Shown piece after piece: positions 9,007 to 18,296 of a DNA stretch of 64,000 bases (position 1 is its first letter; each line of letters begins with the position of its first letter). The stretch comes from CBDCVN01 sp965223045 (GTDB lineage: Bacteria > Deinococcota > Deinococci > Deinococcales > Trueperaceae). The stretch is taken from the NCBI GenBank assembly GCA_965223045.1, contig CBDCVN010000013.1:558001-622000 (forward strand), written 5' to 3'. The position numbers were made by a program, and so were the translations under genes. Below the pieces are notes generated by a model. That model searched no databases, was not told the origin of the DNA, and saw only the letters and a program-made list of their open reading frames with translations.

Positions 9007-9492
9007 ATGGACATCAAAGATTTAAGTGAACTATTGGGTGCTGTTTCTAAAGCAGAGATTAATGAACTCGCTCTTGAAACAAGTGATTATAAATTGCAGA
9101 TCAAGCGCCATAACGAAGATTTAATAGGGTCTTCTAAAGCTCAGACTGTCAACTTACCAATTATAGAGACGGCTGATGAAAACACCCATCAGGCACAGGC
9201 ACAGACTGATAACCAAGAAGGTATTGTTGAAGAAAATAAATCAGACTCCAAATTAGTTGAGGTAACTGCACCTATTGTAGGTACTTTTTACGCCTCATCT
9301 TCTCCAGAAGCACCACCTTATGTTAAAGAAGGTGATAGAGTCAATGCTGGCACTGTACTTTGCATTATTGAAGCTATGAAACTTATGAATGAAATAGAAG
9401 CTGAAGTTGCAGGTAAAGTTGTGGAAATTTTAGTCCGTAATGAAGAACCTGTGGAGTACGGTCAAGTTCTATTTACCTTAGATCCAAGCTAA
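9007..9492 (+). CDS. accB: Biotin carboxyl carrier protein of acetyl-CoA carboxylase
   Basis: AccB carries biotin between the carboxylase and carboxyltransferase steps that make malonyl-CoA for fatty acid synthesis. At 161 residues it has the usual N-terminal helical region, a Gln/Asp/Glu-rich linker (about 40-85) and the biotinyl domain from about 86. The biotinylation motif is EAMKLMNE with Lys125. The protruding thumb, FYASSSPEAPPYV, marks it as the acetyl-CoA carboxylase type. It lies 3 bp after efp and 9 bp before accC. The start ATG at 9007 has no strong Shine-Dalgarno, which suggests translational coupling to efp. Confidence 0.95.
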   Translation: MDIKDLSELLGAVSKAEINELALETSDYKLQIKRHNEDLIGSSKAQTVNLPIIETADENTHQAQAQTDNQEGIVEENKSDSKLVEVTAPIVGTFYASSSPEAPPYVKEGDRVNAGTVLCIIEAMKLMNEIEAEVAGKVVEILVRNEEPVEYGQVLFTLDPS

Positions 9493-9501
9493 TAGACTCT
9501 G

Positions 9502-10842
9502 ATGTTTAGAAAAATACTTATTGCTAACCGTGGTGAAATTGCCTTAAGAATAATCCGTGCTGCCCAAGAGCTTGGCATTCGAACAGTGGTAGCCTACTCG
9601 ACTGCAGACGAAAACTCTTTACCTGTTCTTTTAGCAGATGAGTCTATTTGTATTGGGCCACCTCCTTCACCTAAATCATATTTAAATGTGCGTAACCTTC
9701 TTTCAGCAGCAACTGTTTCTGGTGTAGAGGCAATTCATCCAGGCTATGGTTTTTTAGCTGAGAATGCCAAATTCGCTGAAAAATGTGAGGAACATAATAT
9801 TAAATTTATAGGACCTCACCCTTTAACAATACGTTCAATAGGTGATAAGGCTAGTGCACGTAAGGTTGCTCAAGAAACAAAGGTACCTGTTGTGCCTGGC
9901 TCTGATGTTCTCCAATCTCTTGATGAAGCTAGAACTTTTGCTGAGGAAATTAAATACCCTGTCATACTCAAAGCTTCGGCAGGTGGTGGTGGGCGTGGTA
10001 TGCGCATAGTGCGTAGTGCTGCCAACTTAGAGAGGCAATTAGCTAGTGCTCAAAAAGAAGCTAGAGCAGCCTTTGGCAACCCTGAAGTATACATGGAAAA
10101 ATATTTAGAGGCACCTAGGCACGTTGAAATACAAGTGTTTGGTGATGGTGAAGGCAATGTAATCCACTTTTTTGACCGAGATTGTTCTATTCAACGCCGA
10201 TATCAAAAGGTACTAGAGGAAGCCCCTACAGCTGCTTTTGATAATAAATTACGCTTAAAGATTGCAGCAGCAGCAGTACGCTTGGCTACTCATCTTAAGT
10301 ACCGTGGGGCAGGGACTTGCGAGTTTTTGGTAGATAGTAGTGGAAGTTTTTATTTTGGTGAAATGAATACTCGAATTCAAGTTGAGCATCCTGTAACTGA
10401 GATGATTACTCGCTTCGATTTAGTGCAAGAACAATTTCGCATAGCAGCAGGTGAGGGTTTAAGCCTTGCACAAAAAGAGGTTAGAGTAGAAGGGCACGCC
10501 ATTGAGGTGCGTGTAAATGCTGAAGACCCTGATAATGACTTTCGCCCTTCGGCAGGAACTCTTGGGGATGTGTATTGGCCTGGTGGGCCGGGTATAAGAG
10601 TAGACTCACATGTATATCAAGGTTATCGTATACCCCCAAACTATGACAGTTTGATTGCAAAAATTATAGCATGGGCACCAACAAGAGAAATGGCTATTGC
10701 TAGGATGGAAAGGGCTCTTAAAGAGACCGTAATAGATGGTGTTAAGACCACAATCCCCTTTCATCTCAAGGTACTTAATAATGAATCTTATAAAAGAGGT
10801 GAGGTGTACACTAACTTTATAGAAAAAACTTTTAATAATTAA
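9502..10842 (+). CDS. accC: Biotin carboxylase subunit of acetyl-CoA carboxylase
   Basis: AccC carboxylates the biotin of AccB using ATP and bicarbonate. The 446-residue protein has the full three-domain layout. The N-terminal biotin-carboxylase fold starts MFRKILIANRGEIALRIIRA. The ATP-grasp domain contains the glycine-rich loop KASAGGGGRGM and the catalytic block EMNTRIQVEHPVTEM. The C-terminal domain contains IEVRVNAEDP and PNYDSLIAKI. It is the last gene of the efp-accBC cluster. Its stop is 3 bp from the stop of the convergent acetyltransferase gene, leaving almost no room for a terminator. The carboxyltransferase genes accA and accD are not in the window. Confidence 0.97.
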   Translation: MFRKILIANRGEIALRIIRAAQELGIRTVVAYSTADENSLPVLLADESICIGPPPSPKSYLNVRNLLSAATVSGVEAIHPGYGFLAENAKFAEKCEEHNIKFIGPHPLTIRSIGDKASARKVAQETKVPVVPGSDVLQSLDEARTFAEEIKYPVILKASAGGGGRGMRIVRSAANLERQLASAQKEARAAFGNPEVYMEKYLEAPRHVEIQVFGDGEGNVIHFFDRDCSIQRRYQKVLEEAPTAAFDNKLRLKIAAAAVRLATHLKYRGAGTCEFLVDSSGSFYFGEMNTRIQVEHPVTEMITRFDLVQEQFRIAAGEGLSLAQKEVRVEGHAIEVRVNAEDPDNDFRPSAGTLGDVYWPGGPGIRVDSHVYQGYRIPPNYDSLIAKIIAWAPTREMAIARMERALKETVIDGVKTTIPFHLKVLNNESYKRGEVYTNFIEKTFNN

Positions 10843-10845
10843 AAT

Positions 10846-11382
10846 TCAAGATACATTTGGTGGGATTTGAGCAGGTGGTGGTTCAGGAATCCCTTTAGGT
10901 ATAGGTACTCCCTCTAGATATTTCAGCATGCCATTTTCATTACAACCTACAAAAAAGGGGCAGTGTAAACACTCAGACCAAACACGAGGATGCAAATCCT
11001 TGTTTTTATCAATGAGCGTATAGCCACAACGCTTAAAGAATTCTACTTCATAAGTCCATGCAAAAATTTTGGGAATTCCCATAGCTCGAGCTTGTTGTTC
11101 ACAAGCCACTACTAATTTTTTACCAGCACCTTTAGCATGCATATCAGGGCACACTGCCAAAGCACGTATCTCAGCAATATCTCCCCAAAGGATATGCAAA
11201 GCAGCATTGCCCACAAACTTTGTGCCTTCAGGTGTTATTAACTCTGCTATAAAGAAATCGCGTAGATTTTCAAAAACTTCTTGTATAGGACGCACTAGCA
11301 TTTTACCTTGAGATGCCCAATAACCAATATTTTCAAAAATTTTAGGAACATCTGCAGAGGTAGCAGAACGTACATTAACCAT
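10846..11382 (-). CDS. GNAT acetyltransferase, N-acetylglutamate-synthase-like
   Basis: This 178-residue single-domain protein resembles the short acetyltransferases that make N-acetylglutamate in bacteria lacking a classical ArgA. Visible family blocks are SQGKMLVRPIQEVFENLRDF, FVGNAALHILWGDIAEIRAL, VCPDMHAKGAGKKLV (acetyl-CoA loop), FAWTYEVEFFKRCGY and a Cys-containing tail, WSECLHCPFFVGC. The start ATG overlaps the upstream stop as TAATG. It is the last gene of an amt/hypothetical/acetyltransferase operon, so a link between ammonium uptake and arginine synthesis is plausible. The substrate is inferred from similarity, and another amino-acid acetylation is possible. Confidence 0.75.
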   Translation of the reverse strand: MVNVRSATSADVPKIFENIGYWASQGKMLVRPIQEVFENLRDFFIAELITPEGTKFVGNAALHILWGDIAEIRALAVCPDMHAKGAGKKLVVACEQQARAMGIPKIFAWTYEVEFFKRCGYTLIDKNKDLHPRVWSECLHCPFFVGCNENGMLKYLEGVPIPKGIPEPPPAQIPPNVS

Positions 11383-12035
11383 TAAAACAATTGTTTGGGG
11401 GGGAAATTTCTCGCCTCTGGTAACTTCTCTGCATCTCTAAGGGCTTGGGCAAAAGCTTGGTCTGTTTTCATAGGTCCCAAAATTTCACAAAAAGAATTGT
11501 ATAGCATATCCAAAATTTCAGACATTTCAGCAAGCTTAAGATTAGATGTTATTTGCTTAACGTTACTTGTAGCTATTGAAGTAAACCATTTATTTAAGTC
11601 TTGTTTGCTAGCAACGCTCAAATTTGCATTTGAAAGATTAGCGTGCAAGTCTTCCTGTAGTATTTTAATTTCTCCATCACCTAGATTAGTAAGTAGAGTT
11701 GTGAGTAAAAAGTTAAAGACAGAATACTTGCCCACTGGCTTTTTCTCTGTAGATGTTTGTTTTTGGTAGGGATCAGGTTCAAGTGATTCAAGTGGACTAG
11801 CTAGACTCTTATTTAGACTTCTAAGCAAACTTTTTCTTACCTCATCAGAAAAGTTTAGCTCTTTTTGGGCTTTACCAATAAAGCTAGGTATACGCAAAGT
11901 GGGCGAGTTATAAAAATTTTTCTCCCAAATATCTATAGCCTGTAGGATTTCTTTGTTTGTTAAAATGCCTTTTAGAGCACTATTAATAACCCTGCGTCTT
12001 TTCGAGGCCTCTTGCTCTGATATTGTATTTGCCAT
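11382..12035 (-). CDS. Hypothetical helical protein in the amt operon
   Basis: I do not recognise this 217-residue protein. It has no signal peptide or membrane helix and looks largely alpha-helical: an N-terminal part rich in Lys/Arg (EQEASKRRRVINSALKGILT), a Pro/Gln/Thr linker near residues 90-110 and a helical C-terminal half. It starts 12 bp downstream of amt, and its stop overlaps the start of the acetyltransferase, so the three genes are almost surely co-transcribed. A cytoplasmic accessory or regulatory role in nitrogen uptake is a guess from position only, since it is not a PII (GlnK) protein. Confidence 0.6.
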   Translation of the reverse strand: MANTISEQEASKRRRVINSALKGILTNKEILQAIDIWEKNFYNSPTLRIPSFIGKAQKELNFSDEVRKSLLRSLNKSLASPLESLEPDPYQKQTSTEKKPVGKYSVFNFLLTTLLTNLGDGEIKILQEDLHANLSNANLSVASKQDLNKWFTSIATSNVKQITSNLKLAEMSEILDMLYNSFCEILGPMKTDQAFAQALRDAEKLPEARNFPPKQLF

Positions 12036-12047
12036 ACTTAGCTCAAC

Positions 12048-13310
12048 TTACTCTTTACTTTGGTGTAATAAGTCTCTTTGAAACTCAGGATAGCCTATTT
12101 CATAGTGCTCACTATAATCTAAACCACGTCTTTCTTCAGTAGTACTTACACGCAAATTACTGATGAGTCCTACAAGAGTAAACATAATCCAAGCAGTAGA
12201 AAAAGCCCACAAAAAAGCAACCCCTGCCCCTATAGCTTGAATACCTAATTGCTCTAAATTAAACATATTATCTTTACTGAATAAAGCAACAGCTAATAAT
12301 CCCCAAGTACCAGCGAAAGCATGTACCGAAACTGCTCCTACAGCATCATCTAATTTCATGCTGTTAAGCAGTGAGGTTCCTGCTACTACTAGAATCCCAC
12401 CAATCAAACCAATAACTAGGGCAAAACCCGGTTCAACAGAGTTAACACTGGCACAAATAGCTACCATACCTGCAAGGCCACCATTAACAGTCATGGTCAT
12501 TAATATAGGCCTATTTAACATCGACAGAACTAAAATAGTACCAAGAACTCCACCAGACCCAGCCAAATGAGTATTAAGCAATATCAAACCAATTCTACTA
12601 GTATCTTCGAAAGCACTTCCTCCGTTAAATCCAAAAAAACCAAACCATAGAATAAAAGCGCCTAGAGCAACAATAATTAGGTTATGTCCTGGAATAGAGC
12701 GATTGTCCACTTTTCCGCCTAGTTTAGTAAAAGAAGTGCGTCTTTCCGAACCATATCGTCCCGTACGTGGACCAAGTACAATCACTCCTGCTAGAGCACA
12801 CCAGCCACCTATAGCATGAACAACCCCAGAACCAGCAAAGTCAATATAGCCTAATTTTCTTAGCCAACCTTCTGTGTCACCAAAAAAGCTACCCCAAGCC
12901 CAGCTACCAAAAATAGGGTAGATAACAGCACTTATGATAACTGCACAAGCAATATAAGGCCAATAACGAATACGCTCTGCTAAAGCCCCACTAACTATAG
13001 TAGCTGCTGTAGCTGCAAACATCATCTGAAACATTAAAAAGCTATAATCCCAAGTTCCAAGATTACTAGGCATAAAGTTATTAGTGCCGATCCAACCAGT
13101 TGGATTAAGGCCAAACATAACTCCAAAGCCTACTAACCAAAAAGCTATGGCACCAAATGCCATATCAATATAGTTCTTCATAATGACATTTACTGCATTT
13201 TTAGAGCGTACTAAACCACTCTCCAACATAGCAAATCCTGCTTGCATCAAAAATATCATAGCAGCGCATACCATGACCCACACTATCTGTAATGTTATTT
13301 GGATATCCAC
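12048..13310 (-). CDS. amt: Ammonium transporter
   Basis: Amt channels bind ammonium outside and pass ammonia across the inner membrane. The 420-residue protein has about eleven membrane segments. The start region (VWVMVCAAMIFLMQAGFAML) and the block GSGVVHAIGGWCALAG are diagnostic. The pore histidine pair is visible in SGVVHAIGG and VSVHAFAGTWG. The start is a GTG at 13310 preceded by AAAGGAGGAG about 10 nt away. It is the first gene of a three-gene operon, but the usual partner glnK is missing here. The 252-bp upstream gap (13311-13562) presumably holds its promoter. It shows no motif I can name. Confidence 0.95.
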   Translation of the reverse strand: MDIQITLQIVWVMVCAAMIFLMQAGFAMLESGLVRSKNAVNVIMKNYIDMAFGAIAFWLVGFGVMFGLNPTGWIGTNNFMPSNLGTWDYSFLMFQMMFAATAATIVSGALAERIRYWPYIACAVIISAVIYPIFGSWAWGSFFGDTEGWLRKLGYIDFAGSGVVHAIGGWCALAGVIVLGPRTGRYGSERRTSFTKLGGKVDNRSIPGHNLIIVALGAFILWFGFFGFNGGSAFEDTSRIGLILLNTHLAGSGGVLGTILVLSMLNRPILMTMTVNGGLAGMVAICASVNSVEPGFALVIGLIGGILVVAGTSLLNSMKLDDAVGAVSVHAFAGTWGLLAVALFSKDNMFNLEQLGIQAIGAGVAFLWAFSTAWIMFTLVGLISNLRVSTTEERRGLDYSEHYEIGYPEFQRDLLHQSKE

Positions 13311-13562
13311 CGTAATAACTCCTCCTTTAATTATGTAGTAGATGTAGTGCTATATCGTTTAAACTCCTTTTGCCTTTAAAGATTAGAAAAATCTTATAAC
13401 AAAATGATAAACACCTCATATTTTAATCATTTAGAAATCAATTAGCAAACTCTATAAAATCAAGCACTTTGCCTCTTAAGAAATTCTAACATTGGTAATT
13501 TTTCCTAATATTATTGTTTATTGCTAATTAAATCCCGATCATTATGCATTTTTTGGTAGTTT

Positions 13563-13889
13563 TTATAATTTTAATCCAGTTCCCTTTTTATAATTTTGCC
13601 ACAGCTCCTCAGCTAACTCGCGCACTGCAGGCTCTTTTGTGGTCCTAGCATAACTGTAACCCATCCTAAGATCGCTATCAGCCTGTTTAGCACTATATTT
13701 GCGGGCAACTTGATAGCGAGAAAGATAAACTTGTGCTAAAAGTATATTGCGCTTGCGTTGAGGTTTAACAGCATGTAAATCTATAATAGCGGCAGAAAAG
13801 GCAGTCATAGCACCATGGATATCTCCTTGCTTAGCAAGAGCACGCCCCTCATTATAGTGATTGGCAGTGTTATAAAGAAGCTCTCTCAT
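13563..13889 (-). CDS. Small TPR-like hypothetical protein
   Basis: This 108-residue soluble helical protein resembles about two and a half tetratricopeptide units: ANHYNEGRALAKQGDIHGAM, then AFSAAIIDLHAV, then ILLAQVYLSRYQVARKYSAK. It probably mediates protein contacts. It has no signal peptide or catalytic motif. It stands alone between amt and a hairpin-rich stretch. The start at 13889 is the first Met in frame and there is no clear Shine-Dalgarno. I cannot assign a specific role. Confidence 0.6.
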   Translation of the reverse strand: MRELLYNTANHYNEGRALAKQGDIHGAMTAFSAAIIDLHAVKPQRKRNILLAQVYLSRYQVARKYSAKQADSDLRMGYSYARTTKEPAVRELAEELWQNYKKGTGLKL

Positions 13890-13926
13890 AAAAGTTTATT
13901 GTCCCAATATGGGAGGGTTAAAACCC

Positions 13927-14164
13927 CCAACTTTAGTTGGTTGCTTTTAGCATAATCTTTGGTAGATAAAAAAGCCTAGAATACTTTTTTAGGGAAGCAC
14001 ATGAAAAACGAAGCCATAAGTGATTCTGACAAAGGAGTCAGCAAATAGTAGGTATAGTCCAAGTGATGTGTTCTGGAAGAGTTGGACAAATCATCTTTAG
14101 CCGACTCTTAGTCGGGAAATGTACTTTCAGTACTTAAGACAATCCACCAGTCTTTAGCTGGTGG
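13927..14164 (+). mobile_element. IS200/IS605-like ends without transposase (possible orphan omega-RNA)
   Basis: The 442-bp gap 13890-14331 contains four strong short hairpins: CCAACTTTAGTTGG at 13927-13940, CCGACTCTTAGTCGG at 14101-14115, GTACTTTCAGTAC at 14121-14133 and a 7-bp stem with loop TCTTTAG at 14144-14164. Small hairpins with TTTAG-type loops at both ends are characteristic of IS200/IS605 elements, whose right end overlaps the TnpB guide RNA. No TnpA or TnpB is encoded, only a 15-codon frame from 14001 (MKNEAISDSDKGVSK). I read it as a non-autonomous or decayed element. The exact ends cannot be fixed by eye. Confidence 0.5.
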
Positions 14165-14331
14165 TGCCCGTAGGGCTTTGAATTCTAATTTTAACAAATT
14201 CTGCTGCATTTGTACAGAATTAGAAGAATCTCAAAGGCAAATCCCCCTAAACCTAGAGATGAAACCAAGGTGAGAACAGCCTATATTCTCCAACCACAGA
14301 AAAAAAGTTGGGATCAGTATTGAACATCGTA

Positions 14332-16665
14332 CTAGGGAGATTGTGCTCCTTCTAGAGCCCACTGAGCATAGCCATCTACAAAACTGAATTCCACATCACT
14401 AATTCCTGAAATAAGTAAAAAGTCTAAAAAGTCACGTATGTCATTTTCAGTGCTCTTAGAAAAAAGTTCACTACCACTGAAACCCTCAAAGCGTCCTGTA
14501 TCTATTGTTAAGAGAGCATCCTCAGCAGCCTCAGCATTTTTTCTTAATTCATTTATCAAAGTGCTAATTAGCAAATTATCTGATTGTTGATTTGCTAGGG
14601 TTGCATGATCATAAAGTGGGGAATTATTGTCCAATGTACGCATAACAACATCACGACTAACTAACTGGCGCAAGAAAGAAATCTCTCCTGCTATTTTAAG
14701 TAAAGTAGAAGCTTTAGCTATATTATCTTCATTAGCCCAAACCTCTATGTTGAGTTGATAATCACCCTTTTTTAGTGTTCTTGGTAGTTCTAAGGGAATA
14801 TCATCTATTAGTAAACCCACGGTATTTTGTGGCACACTAATTTGTTGTGAAGGTAAGGCAAATATTTCCTCCTCTTCAAGATTTAGTTTCAAGCTGATAA
14901 AAAGTTCTTTAGGTAGTTCAATACCTTCTGTGAAAACTTCAAAGCTAGGGTAGAGACGGTCCCCTGGATGGTAAGACACTACCTCGAATCTATCACGCCC
15001 TAAAGCAAGGTTTATTGTCTCACTTAAATCAATGGGTGCTGGTGGAGCAGTTAGAGCATCATAGCGTTGTTTAGCTTTGCTTGTGAACTTGTTATCTGAA
15101 CCTGTATCTGTATACATTGCTCTTTGTCGATATCGTTCGAATTGAGCAGCAGCCTCTTCTGAACGACCTTCTGCCTCATAAAGAGTAGCTAAAGCAAAAT
15201 GAATGCTTAAAGCGCTAGGGTAAAGCTCGAGAGAATTTTCTAAATCTACAATTGCTTCATCATTAACTTCTGGATCAACATTTAACCCTTGAGCATAAGA
15301 GTCCATAGCCTCATCTAAACGATCAGTTACTGCTTGTACTAAACCTAGATTAAACCATGCTACTTCTTCTGCAGGATTTAACTTAACAGCTCGCTTTGAA
15401 GCAATTTCGCTACGCTCTAAGAAATTAAGTAAATAATAAGCCCAACCTAAATTTGTCCAATAAAGATCATTTTCAGGAAACAGCTTTGTAGCTACTACTA
15501 AGGCTTCAGCAGCAGCTAGCGGAGCATCTTCATCAAAAGCTATAAAGGATAACACTTCTAAAGGGTAGGTCATATAAGGAGCTACTTGAGTTAGACGTGT
15601 TGCTAGTTTCTTCTCGAGTTTAGTATCACCAAGAGTTTGGGCAGCTATAACTGCTCCTAGAAGTGCACCTTTGTGGTGGCTGCCACCGAGTTCTAATAAG
15701 TCTTCTTGGGTTCCTGAAAATCCATGTGCAGCACGATAGTTGGCACGTGTAGAAAGGCCATAGGGGTAACTTGCAGCTAAATCAAAGGCTTCGTTGGCAC
15801 CAATACGATCATTAACATCATCTTTGAGTGCTCCTAGCCATACTTGAGCTAAGGGCATTTGCAAATCCCTGTACATGTTATCGAAAATGGCAATAACATC
15901 CTGATTGCTAAGCTCAGGTGTAATTAAAGCAAGTGCTGCACTTAAGGCAATATCTTGACCTACTTTGCCTTCAGAAATTAAGTTTATATGCTCGATCACA
16001 TCTTGTATCTTTGGCTCAAGATTAGTTCGCTTTAGCTCTTCTCCTTTTAGGAGAGTTTCCAATATTTCTTTCGCTTCTAAAACAAAACCCCCGCTGAGAA
16101 GTGCTATACCTCTGATATAATCACCATAGACGCCATCAAGTGAAAATGGTTCACTATGGACAAAATTCCTATTAAGTTTTAAATGATTATTTAAATGAGT
16201 AAGAGTAGCACCTACAAGTACCTCTGGAGTATCTTCTGCAGTTGTCAAAGTATATTTGCGACTACCTTTATTTGTAGCAATAAAGAGATTAAGGTTTAAA
16301 GTTTCTTCTATATGAATAACTTCCCCTGAAAGTGCTACATCGACACCAAGCACGTCATGAACTATAGATACTCCATCATAACTTTCAATTTTTCCTAATG
16401 AGCTATTATTATCTAGTACTAGTAAGGGGTTTATATAGCCATCCTCTACAACTAGTGGTGGGATAAGTGTAGGGGACATCACAGGGCTTAAAACTATTTC
16501 AAAGAGACCTGCTTCAGCCTCGAGTACTTCGCTTACACGTTCTGAAATAGCTACTCCTAAAAGAACATCTTGACTATCAAAAGGGTATATAGCAATAGTT
16601 GGTTTTTGTGCTCCTGCTACACCTAAAGTCCCTAAAAACAATAATAAAAACAATACTTTTCGCAT
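14332..16665 (-). CDS. Exported TPR-repeat protein
   Basis: MRKVLFLLLFLGTLGVAGAQ is a signal peptide, so the protein is periplasmic or surface-exposed. GGAGG is placed correctly for the ATG at 16665, so I prefer that start to the in-frame GTG 12 nt upstream. After an N-terminal region (IAIYPFDSQDVLLGVAISER) that recalls TolB/CsgG-type domains, residues about 380-525 form consecutive TPRs, for example DLYWTNLGWAYYLLNFLERS and EEVAWFNLGLVQAVTDRLDE. The C-terminal 250 residues look like beta-sandwich sequence of unknown type. It lies 48 bp downstream of the PASTA gene on the same strand, so it is probably co-transcribed. A role in envelope assembly is inference. Confidence 0.7.
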   Translation of the reverse strand: MRKVLFLLLFLGTLGVAGAQKPTIAIYPFDSQDVLLGVAISERVSEVLEAEAGLFEIVLSPVMSPTLIPPLVVEDGYINPLLVLDNNSSLGKIESYDGVSIVHDVLGVDVALSGEVIHIEETLNLNLFIATNKGSRKYTLTTAEDTPEVLVGATLTHLNNHLKLNRNFVHSEPFSLDGVYGDYIRGIALLSGGFVLEAKEILETLLKGEELKRTNLEPKIQDVIEHINLISEGKVGQDIALSAALALITPELSNQDVIAIFDNMYRDLQMPLAQVWLGALKDDVNDRIGANEAFDLAASYPYGLSTRANYRAAHGFSGTQEDLLELGGSHHKGALLGAVIAAQTLGDTKLEKKLATRLTQVAPYMTYPLEVLSFIAFDEDAPLAAAEALVVATKLFPENDLYWTNLGWAYYLLNFLERSEIASKRAVKLNPAEEVAWFNLGLVQAVTDRLDEAMDSYAQGLNVDPEVNDEAIVDLENSLELYPSALSIHFALATLYEAEGRSEEAAAQFERYRQRAMYTDTGSDNKFTSKAKQRYDALTAPPAPIDLSETINLALGRDRFEVVSYHPGDRLYPSFEVFTEGIELPKELFISLKLNLEEEEIFALPSQQISVPQNTVGLLIDDIPLELPRTLKKGDYQLNIEVWANEDNIAKASTLLKIAGEISFLRQLVSRDVVMRTLDNNSPLYDHATLANQQSDNLLISTLINELRKNAEAAEDALLTIDTGRFEGFSGSELFSKSTENDIRDFLDFLLISGISDVEFSFVDGYAQWALEGAQSP

Positions 16666-16713
16666 GAAGACCTCCACAATCGAAAATATAAGTCAAAAAT
16701 AGCATAATCAAAA

Positions 16714-18174
16714 CTATGGATTCCATGCTTGAAAGAAGCTATCATTAATGTAGGTGCGTAATTCAGCTTGACCATATACAGTAACATAGGTATTAATACT
16801 TTCTCCTGCATGCAGGGTTTGCCTAACCTCATCACGTTCACCTCTATCATCTATTATAACTAGTTTATATTCATTGGTTTGTCCTTGCAAAAAACCATAG
16901 CTAGCAGGATTAAAAGTTATGGGAATGTTGCGGGAGTTAGGGGCTGTGGTTAGTGAGCTGATGGATGTTGTAGTAGTGCTCGAGTTAGTAACATCTGGAT
17001 TCGGATATGGTTGAGCTATAGGCGGAGTCCCAGAAATTGTAGGACTACTTGGTGGTGGATAGGATGGGTAAGAGGGGTAGGATGAGGAAATTGATGGATT
17101 AACTGGTGATCCTAAAGGCACACTACCAATAGGTTGCTCAGGGGGGGGGTAGGCATTTACCGTGGGATTGATCTGACTACTATAAGGACTATTAAGAACA
17201 TTTGCACCGACTGGCAAACCATTCACTATTAAAGCAACAGGTGTACCAATCAATGTGTATCCTGTAGGGCGTTGCTCAACAATCCCTTCAGCTTTATTAG
17301 GGTCAGTTTTATATTGTAGCCATTGTGATCTCACATCAAGACCAACGCTCTGTAATTTTGTTTGAGCTTCTTGCAAAGTTAGACCAATTACATTAGGCAC
17401 AGCTACCACATTAGGGTCACTCAAGGTATGGTACAAAGTCACGCTAGAACTACCGAAAACACTTTTCCCTGCTTCAGGATGTTGTCCTGTAACCGTACCT
17501 AGCCGTGAGCGATTTACTGTATTAATTGCTGTGTCAATGCGGCGAATACCTAAAGCTTGCAAACGATTTTTAGCATCTTGCAAGGGTAAGCCTACTAATT
17601 GTGGCATAGTCAACCTTTGTGCAGAAGGCCCACGACTTACTACTATGTTTAAGCTCGAGTCACCACTAAGCACGCTTTGTGCAGGTGGATCACTACTAAT
17701 AATTGCTCCTTGAGAAAGCTCACTACTATCATAACTTACTTCACCTAGATTAAGACCTAAACCCTCAAGCAAGAGGACAGCTTCTTCTTGGAGCATTCCT
17801 ATAATATTTGGAACTGTCACTTCTTGTGATGGTAAATTAATGCCCAAACTGACTTTTCTTCCTTGTCTAATTATAGTATAGGGCACAGGATTTTGGGAAA
17901 TAACACTGTTAAAAGCATAGCTAGGGTTATTTTCGGGATAAAAATTCATAGTTAACTCAAGTTTCTCTAATATCCTCTGGGCTTCTTCAAATTGAATTCC
18001 ACGCAAATCAGGAACATGAACCTCATTAATGTTTAGATACTTTTTTAAAAGGTTTGAGGTAAACCACAAAAATACTCCCAAAAATACGCAAAGGGAAAAT
18101 AGCAAGAGAAGTTTATCTACAATTTTCCTACTTACTTTATCCTTTGAGTTAAGATTTCTAGGGTGGTTAGTCAC
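16714..18174 (-). CDS. Membrane-anchored protein with four PASTA domains
   Basis: PASTA domains bind peptidoglycan fragments and beta-lactams. The 486-residue protein has a cytoplasmic N-terminus, a membrane helix (LLLLFSLCVFLGVFLWFTS, about 22-40) and four PASTA units starting near VHVPDLRGIQFEEAQRILE, VTVPNIIGMLQEEAVLLLE, LTMPQLVGLPLQDAKNRLQ and VAVPNVIGLTLQEAQTKLQ. A Pro/Ser/Tyr-rich linker (about 330-400) follows, then a short C-terminal domain. In Firmicutes and Actinobacteria such PASTAs are fused to a Ser/Thr kinase. Here the kinase is a separate divergent gene 122 bp away, which suggests a split sensor/kinase pair. The GTG start at 18174 follows a -10 box TACAAT by 6 nt, indicating a leaderless message. 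Confidence 0.85.
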   Translation of the reverse strand: MTNHPRNLNSKDKVSRKIVDKLLLLFSLCVFLGVFLWFTSNLLKKYLNINEVHVPDLRGIQFEEAQRILEKLELTMNFYPENNPSYAFNSVISQNPVPYTIIRQGRKVSLGINLPSQEVTVPNIIGMLQEEAVLLLEGLGLNLGEVSYDSSELSQGAIISSDPPAQSVLSGDSSLNIVVSRGPSAQRLTMPQLVGLPLQDAKNRLQALGIRRIDTAINTVNRSRLGTVTGQHPEAGKSVFGSSSVTLYHTLSDPNVVAVPNVIGLTLQEAQTKLQSVGLDVRSQWLQYKTDPNKAEGIVEQRPTGYTLIGTPVALIVNGLPVGANVLNSPYSSQINPTVNAYPPPEQPIGSVPLGSPVNPSISSSYPSYPSYPPPSSPTISGTPPIAQPYPNPDVTNSSTTTTSISSLTTAPNSRNIPITFNPASYGFLQGQTNEYKLVIIDDRGERDEVRQTLHAGESINTYVTVYGQAELRTYINDSFFQAWNP

Positions 18175-18180
18175 AAGTTA

Positions 18181-18186
18181 ATTGTA
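18181..18186 (-). promoter_or_regulatory. -10 box of leaderless PASTA-gene promoter
   Basis: On the minus strand TACAAT lies exactly 6 nt before the GTG start, with no Shine-Dalgarno between them. This is the spacing of leaderless transcripts, common in Deinococcus. No clear -35 box is visible. Confidence 0.5.
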
Positions 18187-18284
18187 TAGAAGTAAATTAA
18201 AATCCTCTGAAAGGTATCTATGTAAGTTTTTTTTCAAGAAATTATGGAAGTTTCCAGAGTTGATTACTTTTATCCAAGCTATGT

Positions 18285-18290
18285 CATAAT
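18285..18290 (+). promoter_or_regulatory. -10 box of leaderless kinase-gene promoter
   Basis: CATAAT lies 6 nt before the GTG at 18297, with a possible -35 TTGATT 19 nt upstream of it. The spacing supports GTG as the true first codon over the ATG two codons later. Confidence 0.5.
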
Positions 18291-18296
18291 TCCTTT

